Source of the DNA: Zobellella endophytica
GTDB lineage: Bacteria; Pseudomonadota; Gammaproteobacteria; Enterobacterales; Aeromonadaceae
Assembly (NCBI RefSeq): GCF_003012775.1
Contig: NZ_PXYG01000002.1
Span: forward strand, 310,001 to 374,000
Direction of reading: 5' to 3'
DNA length: 64,000 nt
Both the position numbers and the translations under genes were made by a program. The notes beneath the pieces are model-generated. The model saw only the letters and a program-made list of their open reading frames with translations. It was not told the DNA's origin and searched no databases. Below are positions 46,679-55,487 of this stretch, piece after piece (position 1 is the stretch's first letter; every line of letters starts with the position of its first letter).

Positions 46679-46787
46679 GATGTTTTCTCCCCGCTCTCCC
46701 TTCCATTATAGCCGGCGAGGCAGGGCGGCCTGACGGCCGCTCAGACTGTCATCACGGTGCCGGAGCGAGGGCCCAGGGCGGTCCGGC

Positions 46788-47624
46788 TCAGAAGTGCCAT
46801 TCCACGTTCAGGGTCGGCGCATCGGTATCGACCCCCGGCTTGCCGTGGTTGCCGTACTTGTTGCGCCAGTACTCGTAGCCCACCCCGACCCAGAAGGTGT
46901 TCTTCTTGTTGAACGCCAGCTGCCCCACGTCCAGCATCAGCGAGGTGCGCAGCAGGTGCTCCGGCTTGGTCTCGTTGTTGAAGTAGTCCTTGCCCTTGGC
47001 GCCGTTGTAGTTGGTAAAGCCCTGGAACTTCATCGGCAGGCCGGCCGCCTCGAACGGCAAGCCCCAGGCCAGGTTGATCTGGTAGTAGGGATCGAAGCTC
47101 AGATCGTTGTGGCTGCACACGGCCAGGCCGCAGTGGTTGTTCTCGTAGGCGTAGAACAGGCTCAGATCGAGGAAACCGGGCACGTCGAACTTCAGGGTCG
47201 GGCCCACCGCCAGGAAGCGTTTGCGCGGGGCGAAGGCCGAGTTCTTGGTATTGAGATCGAAACCGGCGGTCAGCGCCACCTCCTTCACCGGACCAAAGCC
47301 GAGATCCCTGTCAAACACCTTGCCCAGGTGCAGCTGGTGGCGGTAGGCCAGGTAAAACTCGGTGGCGCCGTCGCTGCTGCCGCTGGCCGGATCCTCGCTG
47401 CCCGACTTCAGCACGTCCAGGTTGAAATAGTTCTGCCCCAGGGAATAGCCGCTGGCGTGGGTGAGCTGCACTATGTTCTTGCTCACGTCCCGGGGGTTGC
47501 CGGGCTCGGTAAAGTCCGAGCCGTAGCGGTAGCCGACGAAGGTGTCGGACCAGGTGGCCGCCTGCAGCGGGGCGGACACGGCGAGAACGGTGGCGACGGC
47601 GGTAGCCAGTTTGTGCAATTTCAT
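46788..47624 (-). CDS. Tsx-like nucleoside-specific channel (OmpK family)
   Basis: A 278-residue outer-membrane protein with a signal peptide cleaved after LQA (residue 22) and a C-terminal LNVEWHF ending in Phe. The N-terminus ATWSDTFVGYRYG and the overall length and aromatic pattern fit the Tsx/OmpK channel family. Such channels pass nucleosides in E. coli, but here the gene follows a TTT operon on the same strand, so it may act as the outer-membrane entry for that system's substrate. The 134-nt gap shows no terminator. Confidence 0.75.
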   Translation of the reverse strand: MKLHKLATAVATVLAVSAPLQAATWSDTFVGYRYGSDFTEPGNPRDVSKNIVQLTHASGYSLGQNYFNLDVLKSGSEDPASGSSDGATEFYLAYRHQLHLGKVFDRDLGFGPVKEVALTAGFDLNTKNSAFAPRKRFLAVGPTLKFDVPGFLDLSLFYAYENNHCGLAVCSHNDLSFDPYYQINLAWGLPFEAAGLPMKFQGFTNYNGAKGKDYFNNETKPEHLLRTSLMLDVGQLAFNKKNTFWVGVGYEYWRNKYGNHGKPGVDTDAPTLNVEWHF

Positions 47625-47758
47625 CGGTTTATTACTCCGTTAAATACCGGCCCGGATGGCCGGGATACTCCTGAAAGACCAGGGCGCTGTCCGGCGCGCG
47701 GACAAGGGGCGCCCGCCCGGGCCAGGCATGGCCCGGGGCTGGATAGGGATGATTGGGC

Positions 47759-49276
47759 TTAGGAAACCTGGGGCTCGGCCAGGGGCCTGGACTCCCGGAT
47801 GAGCTTTCGCAGCGCGCCCCAAGACGCCCAGAGCAACAGGGTGACGCAGGTGAACAGCAGGCCGGCGCTCACCGGCCGTTCGACGAAGGTCATGAGATCC
47901 CCGCGCGACAGCAGCAGCGCCCGGCGCAGGTTTTCTTCCAGCATGGGCCCCAGCACGAAGCCGAGCAGCAGGGGCGCCGGGTTGAACTGCAGCTTGGCCA
48001 GCACATAGCCGACGGCGCCGACGATGGCCACCACGTAGATGTCGAACACGTTGTTGTTGACGCTGTAGACCCCGAGGCAGATGAACACCAGTATCGCCGG
48101 GTAGAGCATGCTGAACGGAATACGCAGCAGCGACACCCAGAGGCCGATCAGCGGCAGGTTCAGCACCAGCAGCATCAGGTTGCCGATGCCGAAACTGACG
48201 ATCAGCCCCCAGAACATCACCGGGTTTTCCGACACCATCAACGGTCCCGGCTGGATGCCGTGGATCATCATGGCGCCCAGCATCAGCGCCATCACCACGT
48301 CGCCGGGAATGCCCAGGGTCAGGGTAGGGATAAAGGCGGTCATGGCGCCGGCGTTGTTGGCGGACTCGGGCCCGGCCACCCCTTCCACCGCGCCCTGGCC
48401 GAAGCGGCCCGGCTCCCGGGCGACCTTCTTTTCCACCGCATAGGAAATAAAGGAGGCGATGGCCGCCCCGGTGCCCGGCATGGCGCCGAAGAAGCCGCCG
48501 ATGGCGGTGCCGCGCAGCATGGGGCACAGCGAACGCCGGACGTCGTCCCGCCCGGGCAGCATGGAGCGCAGGCTGAACCGGGCATTGACGCCGCCACCGC
48601 CGGTCCGGATGCTGGTGATCACCTCGGAGATGCCGAACAACCCCATGGCCAGGGCCACCAGGTTGATGCCGTCCATCAGCTCCGGCACCTCGAAGGTGAA
48701 GCGGGTCAGGCCGGTGTTCACGTCCGTGCCCACGCAGCCCAGCAACAGGCCCAGCACCACCATCGCCAGGCTCTTGGCGGGCGAGCCCGAGCCCACCGCC
48801 GAGGCGGCGATAAGCCCCAGCAGCATCAGCGAGAAGTATTCCGCCGGGCCGAAACTGAGCCCGATCCGGGACAGCACCGAGCCGAAGAAGATCAGCATGA
48901 TCAGGCCGAGCACCGAGCCCACGAAGGAGCCGGTCATGGCGGTAAAGAGTGCCACCCCCGCCTTGCCCTGCTTCGCCAGGGGGTAGCCGTCCAGGCTGGT
49001 CACCGCCGAGGACGGGGTGCCGGGCAGGTTGAGCAGTATGGAGGCGATGGAGCCGCCATACTGGGAGCCGTAGAACACCCCCGCCAGCATGGCGATGGCG
49101 GCGTTGGAAGGAATATAGTAAGTCACCGGCAGCAGCAGCGAGATAGCCGCCATGGCCCCCACCCCGGGCAGTACCCCCACCAGGGTGCCCAGGAAGACGC
49201 CGATGAAGCAGTAGAGCAGCATGGTCGGCTGCGTCGCGGCCTGCAGGCCGAGTAATAGTCCGTCAAAGATGTCCAT
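47759..49276 (-). CDS. TTT large permease subunit (TctA), system 3
   Basis: A 505-residue permease with about 12 helices and TctA motifs (LVGVLPGVGAMAAISL, SILLNLPGTPSSAVTSLDGYPL). The ATG at 49276 has a GGA-rich site; an in-frame ATG at 49291 has none. It follows tctB in the operon tctC-tctB-tctA, all on the minus strand. It probably imports an aromatic or tricarboxylic acid linked to the nearby Rieske cluster; the ligand is inferred, not seen. Confidence 0.92.
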   Translation of the reverse strand: MDIFDGLLLGLQAATQPTMLLYCFIGVFLGTLVGVLPGVGAMAAISLLLPVTYYIPSNAAIAMLAGVFYGSQYGGSIASILLNLPGTPSSAVTSLDGYPLAKQGKAGVALFTAMTGSFVGSVLGLIMLIFFGSVLSRIGLSFGPAEYFSLMLLGLIAASAVGSGSPAKSLAMVVLGLLLGCVGTDVNTGLTRFTFEVPELMDGINLVALAMGLFGISEVITSIRTGGGGVNARFSLRSMLPGRDDVRRSLCPMLRGTAIGGFFGAMPGTGAAIASFISYAVEKKVAREPGRFGQGAVEGVAGPESANNAGAMTAFIPTLTLGIPGDVVMALMLGAMMIHGIQPGPLMVSENPVMFWGLIVSFGIGNLMLLVLNLPLIGLWVSLLRIPFSMLYPAILVFICLGVYSVNNNVFDIYVVAIVGAVGYVLAKLQFNPAPLLLGFVLGPMLEENLRRALLLSRGDLMTFVERPVSAGLLFTCVTLLLWASWGALRKLIRESRPLAEPQVS

Positions 49277-49351
49277 GATCTTTCCATTCATCCCAGAGTT
49301 GTGTGCGGGGCTTCCCGCCGCGCGATGCCGCGGGCGGGAAACAAGGAGCTG

Positions 49352-49798
49352 TTACCCCCAGGGCCAGGTCTTGACCGCCATGCCCAGGCCGAGGGAAAAC
49401 ACCGCATAGGTAATGGCGGCAATGCCGAGGGCGGTGTTGATCTTCCTGCCGGTGCCGAGCTTGCGATCCGGGATCAGCGCCACCAGCGCGGCCAGGACGG
49501 TCGCCACCACCAGGCCGGCCAGGGCCAGCAGCCCCCCGAACACCAGCAGACTGAGGATGACGAAAAAGGCGCTCGCCCACTCGGTACCGACCGCCTCACC
49601 GGCGCGGAACCAGGCGGGGATGGCGATCAGCAGGCCCAGCAACGCCAGCACGCCCCCCAGGATCACCGGCAGAAATCCCGGCCCCATGTCGTGAATGCCG
49701 CCCACCTGGTAATTCCCGTTGCCGTACCAGGCGGCAAAGCCGCCGGCCAGCGAGAGTCCCAGGCCGCCGATCACGCCTCTGAAATCTCGTTTTATCAT
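49352..49798 (-). CDS. TTT small membrane subunit (TctB), system 3
   Basis: A 148-residue membrane protein with four hydrophobic segments, the normal length and topology of TctB. It lies between the binding-protein and TctA genes with a strong GGAGGAGG ribosome site. TctB is variable in sequence, so position is the main support. Confidence 0.88.
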   Translation of the reverse strand: MIKRDFRGVIGGLGLSLAGGFAAWYGNGNYQVGGIHDMGPGFLPVILGGVLALLGLLIAIPAWFRAGEAVGTEWASAFFVILSLLVFGGLLALAGLVVATVLAALVALIPDRKLGTGRKINTALGIAAITYAVFSLGLGMAVKTWPWG

Positions 49799-49855
49799 GG
49801 CAAAACCCTCCTCCTCGTTTCGCCATTCCCCGTCCGGGGAATCCGTTTTCGCCGG

Positions 49856-49879
49856 CGGCGGGGGGTCGGGCCCCCGCCG
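49856..49879 (-). promoter_or_regulatory. Intercistronic hairpin after binding-protein gene, system 3
   Basis: A 9-bp GC stem (CGGCGGGGG 49856-49864 with CCCCCGCCG 49871-49879) between the binding-protein and TctB genes, read on the minus strand. This is the same placement as the hairpins after the TAXI and system-2 binding-protein genes. Confidence 0.55.
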
Positions 49880-49886
49880 GCCGGGC

Positions 49887-50867
49887 TCAGCTGCCCCGGA
49901 TATCGAGCTCTTCGATCAGCGCCGACAGGCGCTGGTGGTCTTCCGCGTTGATGGCCCCCAGGGCCTGGGGCTCGCCGCCCACCGGCACGGCGCCGAAACT
50001 GGCCAGCCGCTCGGCGATCTCCGGCAACTGCAGGATCTCGTTCATGTGCTGATTGAGCAGGGTCACCACCTCGTCGGGGGTGCCTTTCGGCGCCATCAGC
50101 CCGTGCCAGGCGCCGAGCCGCACCTGGTCGTAGCCCTGCTCGGCCACGGTGGCCAGCTCCGGCAGCACCGGCGAGCGTTCCGGATCGGTCACCGCCACCG
50201 GCACCAGCTGGCCCGACTCGATCAATTGGGCCGCCGGGCCGTAGACCACGTAACCCAGGTCCACATGGCCGGCCAGCAGATCCGGGATGATGGGGCCGAT
50301 GCCGCGATAGGGAATGTGCAGCACCTTGATGTCGGCGGCGCGATTCAGCCACTCGGCGGCGATATGCATGGGCGAGCCCGCCCCCGGGCTGGCGTAGCTC
50401 AGCCGCTTGCCGTCCCGGGCCTGACCGACCAGATCCGCCACGCTGGTGATGCCGGACTGGGGATTGGCCACCAGCAGCACCGACTGCTTGCTGGCCAGGA
50501 TCACCGGCTCGAAGCCATTGAGCACGTCGTAACGGGACGACTTGGGCAGCGCCATCACCAGCGGCGCCGTGGTGAAAGTGTTGGGGGTGAACAGCAGGGT
50601 ATGACCGTCGGGCTCGGCCCGGCTGACATAGCTGTTGCCGATGGTGCCCGCCGCCCCGGGGCGGTTCTCCACGATCACCGGCTGCCCCAGGCGGCCGGTG
50701 AGCTTGTCGGCGAACAGCCGGGCGATGGCGTCCACGTCGCCACCCGGCGGGTAGGACACCACGATGGACACCGGCTTGCTGGGATAACCCTCGGCCTGTA
50801 CCCCGGTGGCCAGCAGGGCGGCGGCGGCCATGGCCGCGCCGAGGAAGAATCTGCGAGTCAATTCCAT
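49887..50867 (-). CDS. TTT family (TctC/Bug) substrate-binding protein, system 3
   Basis: A periplasmic binding protein of 326 residues with a twin-arginine-like start (MELTRRFFLGAAMAAAALLATGVQAEG) and the Bug signature SIVVSYPPGGDVDAIARLFADKL and RPGAAGTIGNSYVSRAEPDG. The ATG at 50867 has AAGGAGAG upstream. The RR pair before a hydrophobic core could direct Tat export, though Sec export is possible. It is the first gene of the third TTT operon, and its promoter region carries a motif shared with the Rieske operon. Confidence 0.9.
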   Translation of the reverse strand: MELTRRFFLGAAMAAAALLATGVQAEGYPSKPVSIVVSYPPGGDVDAIARLFADKLTGRLGQPVIVENRPGAAGTIGNSYVSRAEPDGHTLLFTPNTFTTAPLVMALPKSSRYDVLNGFEPVILASKQSVLLVANPQSGITSVADLVGQARDGKRLSYASPGAGSPMHIAAEWLNRAADIKVLHIPYRGIGPIIPDLLAGHVDLGYVVYGPAAQLIESGQLVPVAVTDPERSPVLPELATVAEQGYDQVRLGAWHGLMAPKGTPDEVVTLLNQHMNEILQLPEIAERLASFGAVPVGGEPQALGAINAEDHQRLSALIEELDIRGS

Positions 50868-50946
50868 TTTGCTCTCCTTGGCACCCGCAGGGTGCCGTTG
50901 AATCCGATGACACCGGGCGGCAGCTGTGCCCGGCATGATGTTTTAC

Positions 50947-50969
50947 ATAAGAAACAATGTTTACATTGT
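50947..50969. promoter_or_regulatory. Operator-like motif upstream of TTT system 3
   Basis: ATAAGAAACAATGTTT (50947-50962) overlaps a perfect inverted repeat ACAATG-TTTA-CATTGT (50954-50969). A closely related motif (13 of 16 bases) sits at 63674-63689 upstream of the Rieske ferredoxin gene, in the same orientation relative to its operon. Confidence 0.5.
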
Positions 50970-51281
50970 GACAGAGCGAACTCTAAAACGCTTTGTTTCC
51001 CCCTGTCAAACCAAAACTGAAACAATTTTTTAACACTTATTCAGTCGGGTCCCCGCCCTGTCGGCAGAGGCCGGCAGCCGCTGCTAAAGCGGTACAAAGC
51101 AAGCCGGCCGGCAACGCCAGAACGGCGGGCACGACGGGGCCGCAGCGTGCCCAGGCACCTGTTTATAAACGTTGCAAAGCCTGGCCGTTACGATCCGGTG
51201 AAGCAAGGGGCGCCCCCCACTCCGTTTCCTCTCCGGCAGCAAAACACCGCCCTTGGCAGATATGCGCCTTGCCGGTGGAGC

Positions 51282-51433
51282 GCAGGCGGCCCGCCTGCTT
51301 TCCCGCGCAGCGGGAACCCTCGGACTGGCCTGCCACACCACAGGGTTAAAGAGGCTTGAGGCAGAACAGACATCGCGGGTTGGCCTGTGCCTTCGCCCGC
51401 CTCGGCGCCACCCTATGCGGGCGGGCCGCCCGC
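51282..51433. repeat. Cluster of three REP-like palindromes
   Basis: GCAGGCGG-C-CCGCCTGC (51282-51298), TTCCCGC-GCA-GCGGGAA (51300-51316) and GCGGGCGG-G-CCGCCCGC (51417-51433). The first two are adjacent. All have perfect arms and one- to three-base loops. Confidence 0.75.
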
Positions 51434-51531
51434 GCCCCAAGAATCATCACTGCCTAAGTTTTAAACTGAGCGGTGCTCTAGTGTCGCCTGAGGGCTGAAC
51501 CAGCAGGTGCCCGACCGGCCCCTGCTCCCGC

Positions 51532-53172
51532 TCAGTACAGCTTCTTCTGGGGCGGGCCGGAGAAGTTGAGCGGACCGATGCCGTTCATCTCCACTTCCAC
51601 CAGGGCCGGGCCCTGCACCGCCATGGCCTCGCCGATGGCCTGCTCGAACTCGGCCAGGCTGGCCGCCTTCCAGCTGGCCAGGCCCACGGCCTCGCCCAGG
51701 GCCTTGAAGTCGGGGGTGTGCAGCTGGTTGAAGTACTGGCGGCCGCCGAAGTACTGGTTCTGGATGCCGCGCATCACCCCGTAGCCGCCGTCGTTCATCA
51801 CCAGCAGCACCAGGTTGGTCTGCTCCTGCACCATGGTCGCCAGCTCGCCCACCCCCAGCATCAGGCCGCCGTCGCCCACCAGGCCCACCACCTTGCGCTC
51901 CGGGTTGGCCACGGCGGCGCCGATGGCCATGGCCAGGCCCATGCCGATGGCGCCGGCCAGGGAGTGGATATTGGTGTTGGGCGCCTGGATGGGGAACAGC
52001 CGGCTGCCCCAGGTGCTGCCGGACATGGTGATGTCGCGCACCAGGATGCCGTCATCGGGCAGCGCCGCCCGCAGCTGGCCGCAGAGGGTGGCATAGGGGC
52101 CGAGCTGCTCGGTGAGCGCCGCCACCGCCGCCGTTTTCGCCTCGGTGATGGCCCGGTCGAACTCGGGGTTGGCCTTGGCCTGCCCCTGCAGCGCCGCCAC
52201 CAGGGCGGCCAGCACCGCCTTGGCGTCGCCACAGACGAAATGGTCCACCGGGTAGTTGCGCTGGGCCGCCGCCGGATTGGCGTCCACCTGGTACAGGGGG
52301 CGCGGCAGGGCCAGGGAATAGGTGCGGGTCTCGTTGCTGCGCAGGCGCGAGCCCACCACCAGCGCCAGGTCGCACTCGGCCATCAGCGCCTCGACCGCCG
52401 CCGAGTTGTGGAAGGCGCCCAGGCTGCGCGGGTGGGCATCGGGCAGGATGCCGCGGCCGTGGGTGGAGGAGATCACCGCCACCCCCAGATCCGCCAGCGC
52501 CGCCACTTCCTCGCTGCAGTGCAGGGCGCCACCGCCCACCCACAGCAGCGGGCGCCTGGCCGCCTGCAGCGCCGCCGCCAGGGCGGCCAGCTCCGGCTGT
52601 GCCGGCGCCGGCACCGCCAGGGGGCGCACCGGACCCAGCTCGGCGGGCAGGCTGATCTCCGCCGCCTGCACGTCGATGGGCAGCTCCACGCTCACCGGCC
52701 CCATGGGCACCGTGGTGGCCACGCGGATCGCCTCGCGCAGCACGCCCACCGCCTGCTCCGGGCTGGTGATGCGGAAGGCCGCCTTGCTGCTGGCCTTGAG
52801 GAAGGTCAGCTGGTCCCGGGTTTCGTGGATAAAGCTGGCGTCCCGGTCCAGGTATTCCCGCTCCACCTGGCCGGTGAGGTGGATCAGCGGGCTGGCGGCG
52901 TTCAGCGCCTCCAGCAGGGCGCCCACCGCGTTGCCGGCGCCGGCGCCGGTGCTGGTGATGGCCACGCCCAGGCCGGAGAAGCGGCCGTGGGCGTCGGCCA
53001 TGGTCACGGCGCCGGCTTCGCCCCGGGCGGCCACGAAGCGGATCCGCTCGCGCCGGCCGATGGCGTCGGCGATGGGCAGGTTGTGGATGGAGATGACCCC
53101 GTAGACGCTGTTCACGCCGTGGGCTTCCAGTACCCGGGCGATGGCTTCGCCCACATTGACTCTGTTGCTCAT
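51532..53172 (-). CDS. Thiamine-diphosphate-dependent enzyme (acetolactate synthase-like fold)
   Basis: A 546-residue ThDP enzyme with the three-domain fold of acetolactate synthase/benzoylformate decarboxylase. The activating Glu52 is in ARGEAGAVTMADAHG, and the ThDP-binding motif starts GDGGLMLGVGELATM and ends at MNDGG. The ATG at 53172 follows AAGGACA. Likely reactions are decarboxylation or carboligation of a 2-oxo acid from the ring-cleavage product. It is the last gene of the minus-strand catabolic operon, downstream of an aldehyde dehydrogenase, which could oxidise an aldehyde it releases. Confidence 0.85.
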   Translation of the reverse strand: MSNRVNVGEAIARVLEAHGVNSVYGVISIHNLPIADAIGRRERIRFVAARGEAGAVTMADAHGRFSGLGVAITSTGAGAGNAVGALLEALNAASPLIHLTGQVEREYLDRDASFIHETRDQLTFLKASSKAAFRITSPEQAVGVLREAIRVATTVPMGPVSVELPIDVQAAEISLPAELGPVRPLAVPAPAQPELAALAAALQAARRPLLWVGGGALHCSEEVAALADLGVAVISSTHGRGILPDAHPRSLGAFHNSAAVEALMAECDLALVVGSRLRSNETRTYSLALPRPLYQVDANPAAAQRNYPVDHFVCGDAKAVLAALVAALQGQAKANPEFDRAITEAKTAAVAALTEQLGPYATLCGQLRAALPDDGILVRDITMSGSTWGSRLFPIQAPNTNIHSLAGAIGMGLAMAIGAAVANPERKVVGLVGDGGLMLGVGELATMVQEQTNLVLLVMNDGGYGVMRGIQNQYFGGRQYFNQLHTPDFKALGEAVGLASWKAASLAEFEQAIGEAMAVQGPALVEVEMNGIGPLNFSGPPQKKLY

Positions 53173-53209
53173 GATGCTGTCCTTGTTCTGTTCAGTCGTT
53201 AGCCCGGGC

Positions 53210-54676
53210 TTAGCAGCACCAGGGGTTGGGTTGGTCACTCAGGCCCACGTAGATGCTCTTCTGCTGCATGTAGGCGAGCACGCCCTGGCGGCCTTTTTCC
53301 CGGCCGAGGCCGCTTTCCTTGAAACCGCCGAAAGGGGCGGAAACCGAAAATTTCTTGTAGGTATTGATCCAGACGGTGCCGGTCTCGAGCCGGCGCGCCA
53401 GGCGCCAGGCCCGGCGGAAGTCCTCGCTCCAGATGCCGGCGGCCAGGCCGAACACGCTGTCGTTGGCCTCGGCCACCAGCTGGTCTTCGTCGTCGAAGCT
53501 CATCACCACCAGCACCGGGCCGAAGATTTCCTCCTGGCACACCCGGGTGCTGTTGGCCAGACCGGCGATGATGGTGGGCGGATAGAAGCAGCCTCCGGCC
53601 AGCTCGCCCTCGGTCAGCCGTTCGCCGCCGCACAGCACCCGGCCGCCCTCGGCCCTGGCCAGGGCCACGTAGTCGGCCACCGACTGGAGGTGGGCCTCGT
53701 TGATGAGCGGCCCCATGTGAATGCCGGGCCGCTCCGGATGGCCGACCCGCAGCTCCCGGGTCAGGCCCAGCAGCCGGGTGAGGAAGCGCTCGTAGAGGCT
53801 GCTGTGCACGAACAGCCGGGAGCCGGCGATGCAGGCCTGGCCGGCGGAGCTGAAGATGCCGTAGACCACGCCCTTGGCGGCCAGCTCGAGATCCGCGTCC
53901 TCCAGCACCAGGGTGGGCGACTTGCCGCCCAGCTCCAGCGAGGTGGGGATCAGCTTGTCCGCCGCCACGTGGGCCAGGCGGCGGCCGGTGTTGGTGCCGC
54001 CGGTGAAGGAGATCTTGCGCACCAGGGGGTGGCGGGCCAGGGCCTCGCCCACCACCGAGCCGCGCCCGGGCAGTATGCTCAGCAGCCCCTTGGGCAGGCC
54101 GGCCTCCTCGAACAGCCTGGCCAGCTCCAGCGCCGCCAGCGGGGTGGCGTCGGCGGGCTTGAGCAGCACGGCGTTGCCGCCGGCCAGGGCCGGGGCGATC
54201 TTCTGCATCTCGCTGGCGATGGGCGAGTTCCAGGGGGTGATGGCGGCCACCACGCCGATCGGTTCATGCACGCTCAGGGTCATGAAATCCGGGGCGCGCG
54301 GGGTATTGAGCTGCTCGTCCAGGGTCTCGCAGGCGGCGGCGAAGTAGCGGGCGGTGCCGGCGGCGCTGGCCACCAGGGCCCGGGTTTCCGCCAGCGGCTT
54401 GCCGTTGTCCCGGGTCTGCAGGGCGGCCAGCTGTTCGCTGCGCTGCTCGATCAGATCCGCCACCCGGTACAGCACGGCGGCGCGCTGGTGCGGCAGGGCC
54501 TGGCGCCAGGACGGATGCCGCCAGGCGCGCTCGGCGGCCTGCACCGCCTCTTCCACGTCCTCGACGCTGGCGGTGCTGACCTCGGCGTTGACGCTGCCGT
54601 CCGCCGGGAAATGGCTGATGCTCACCGGGCCCCGGCCCTGGCGCCATTCGCCGCCGATAAAAATGGGTCTAACCAT
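53210..54676 (-). CDS. NAD(P)-dependent aldehyde dehydrogenase
   Basis: A 488-residue aldehyde dehydrogenase with the catalytic set: Asn150 (TPWNSP), Glu248 (SLELGGKSP) and nucleophile Cys282 (AGQACIAGSRL). It oxidises an aldehyde to the acid. The ATG at 54676 follows AAGGAGT. The long open frame continuing past it is not coding. By position it probably works on an aldehyde made by the neighbouring ThDP enzyme or by ring-cleavage breakdown; the exact substrate is unknown. Confidence 0.92.
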   Translation of the reverse strand: MVRPIFIGGEWRQGRGPVSISHFPADGSVNAEVSTASVEDVEEAVQAAERAWRHPSWRQALPHQRAAVLYRVADLIEQRSEQLAALQTRDNGKPLAETRALVASAAGTARYFAAACETLDEQLNTPRAPDFMTLSVHEPIGVVAAITPWNSPIASEMQKIAPALAGGNAVLLKPADATPLAALELARLFEEAGLPKGLLSILPGRGSVVGEALARHPLVRKISFTGGTNTGRRLAHVAADKLIPTSLELGGKSPTLVLEDADLELAAKGVVYGIFSSAGQACIAGSRLFVHSSLYERFLTRLLGLTRELRVGHPERPGIHMGPLINEAHLQSVADYVALARAEGGRVLCGGERLTEGELAGGCFYPPTIIAGLANSTRVCQEEIFGPVLVVMSFDDEDQLVAEANDSVFGLAAGIWSEDFRRAWRLARRLETGTVWINTYKKFSVSAPFGGFKESGLGREKGRQGVLAYMQQKSIYVGLSDQPNPWCC

Positions 54677-54687
54677 GACATGACTCC

Positions 54688-55479
54688 TTAAATAACCAGG
54701 GGATCCGTGCACTGACGGCAGGCGCGCACCACGCTCAGCGCCGCCAGGGTGGAGGTTTTGGGATTGGCGGCCAGCGGCAGGCCGCTCAGGGCGATGTCCA
54801 GCTCGCCGAAGCGGCCGCTGGCCCGGATCCGGTGCTGGTTGCGCCGGCTGTCCGGATCCACCACCAGTTCGACCCGGGTGTGGTCCATGCCGAGCCCGGC
54901 CAGGGCGATGGTGGCCGCCACGTTGGCATTGGCCGGGAACAGCCGCGCCGCCTCCCGCGCCGTGCCGCTGAAGAACACCGTCGGCTCGGTGACGCCGTCC
55001 AGATCCACCAGGGTTTCCGCCGGGCTGCCGCGCCAGCTCTGGGGGCTCTTGCGGCCCTGGTAGGTGACCGACTCCAGCCCCCCTTCCCGGGCGGCGGCCA
55101 GGCCATCGATGCCGGCGATGGCCCCGGCCAGGGCCAGGATGCGGCCCCCGCCCTGGCCGGCGGCCAGGCGCAGATCCCGCGCCAGGGCCTCGTCGGCCAG
55201 GGCGCCGACCGAGATCAGCCCCAGGGTCCAGCCCCGGGCCAGCACGGCGCTGCCGTGCTCGCGCACCGCCGCCTGGCCGGCGCACTCCACCACCAGATCC
55301 GGGGTGGCGGCACAGTCCTCCACCCGGCTCAGCACGGTCACCGCCGGGCCCAGTTCGGCCTGCGCCTCGGCCACCCGGGCCGCCGGCACCAGCAGCCATT
55401 TCAGGCTCAGCTCCGCCGGCAGCAGCGCCAGCACTTCCCGCGCCATGGCGCCGAACCCGATCATCATCAGCTGTTTCAT
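54688..55479 (-). CDS. Aspartate dehydrogenase (NadX)-like oxidoreductase
   Basis: A 263-residue protein with an N-terminal NAD-binding motif (GFGAMA, residues 8-13) and the C-terminal domain of the L-aspartate dehydrogenase/NadX family (ANVAATIALAGLGMDHTRVELVVDP). Known members catalyse NAD(P)-dependent oxidation or reductive amination between oxaloacetate and aspartate. In a ring-cleavage operon this suggests handling of a nitrogen-containing or 2-oxo dicarboxylate intermediate. AGGAGGG precedes the ATG. Confidence 0.8.
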   Translation of the reverse strand: MKQLMMIGFGAMAREVLALLPAELSLKWLLVPAARVAEAQAELGPAVTVLSRVEDCAATPDLVVECAGQAAVREHGSAVLARGWTLGLISVGALADEALARDLRLAAGQGGGRILALAGAIAGIDGLAAAREGGLESVTYQGRKSPQSWRGSPAETLVDLDGVTEPTVFFSGTAREAARLFPANANVAATIALAGLGMDHTRVELVVDPDSRRNQHRIRASGRFGELDIALSGLPLAANPKTSTLAALSVVRACRQCTDPLVI

Positions 55480-55487
55480 CGCCCCTC

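Larger units (their letters stand above)
50868..51531. other. Intergenic region with REP-like palindromes, 664 nt
   Basis: No convincing gene. It holds the promoter of the third TTT operon near 50940-51000 and, further on, three strong palindromes (51282-51298, 51300-51316 and 51417-51433). The remainder is GC-rich sequence without a named feature. It separates the catabolic operon (ending at 51532) from the transport operon. Confidence 0.6.

Noticed and set aside
53210-55399. Aldehyde dehydrogenase frame extended to 729 residues
   Set aside because: The extra N-terminal part overlaps the aspartate-dehydrogenase-like gene in another frame and is low-complexity; the ribosome site and homology place the start at 54676.
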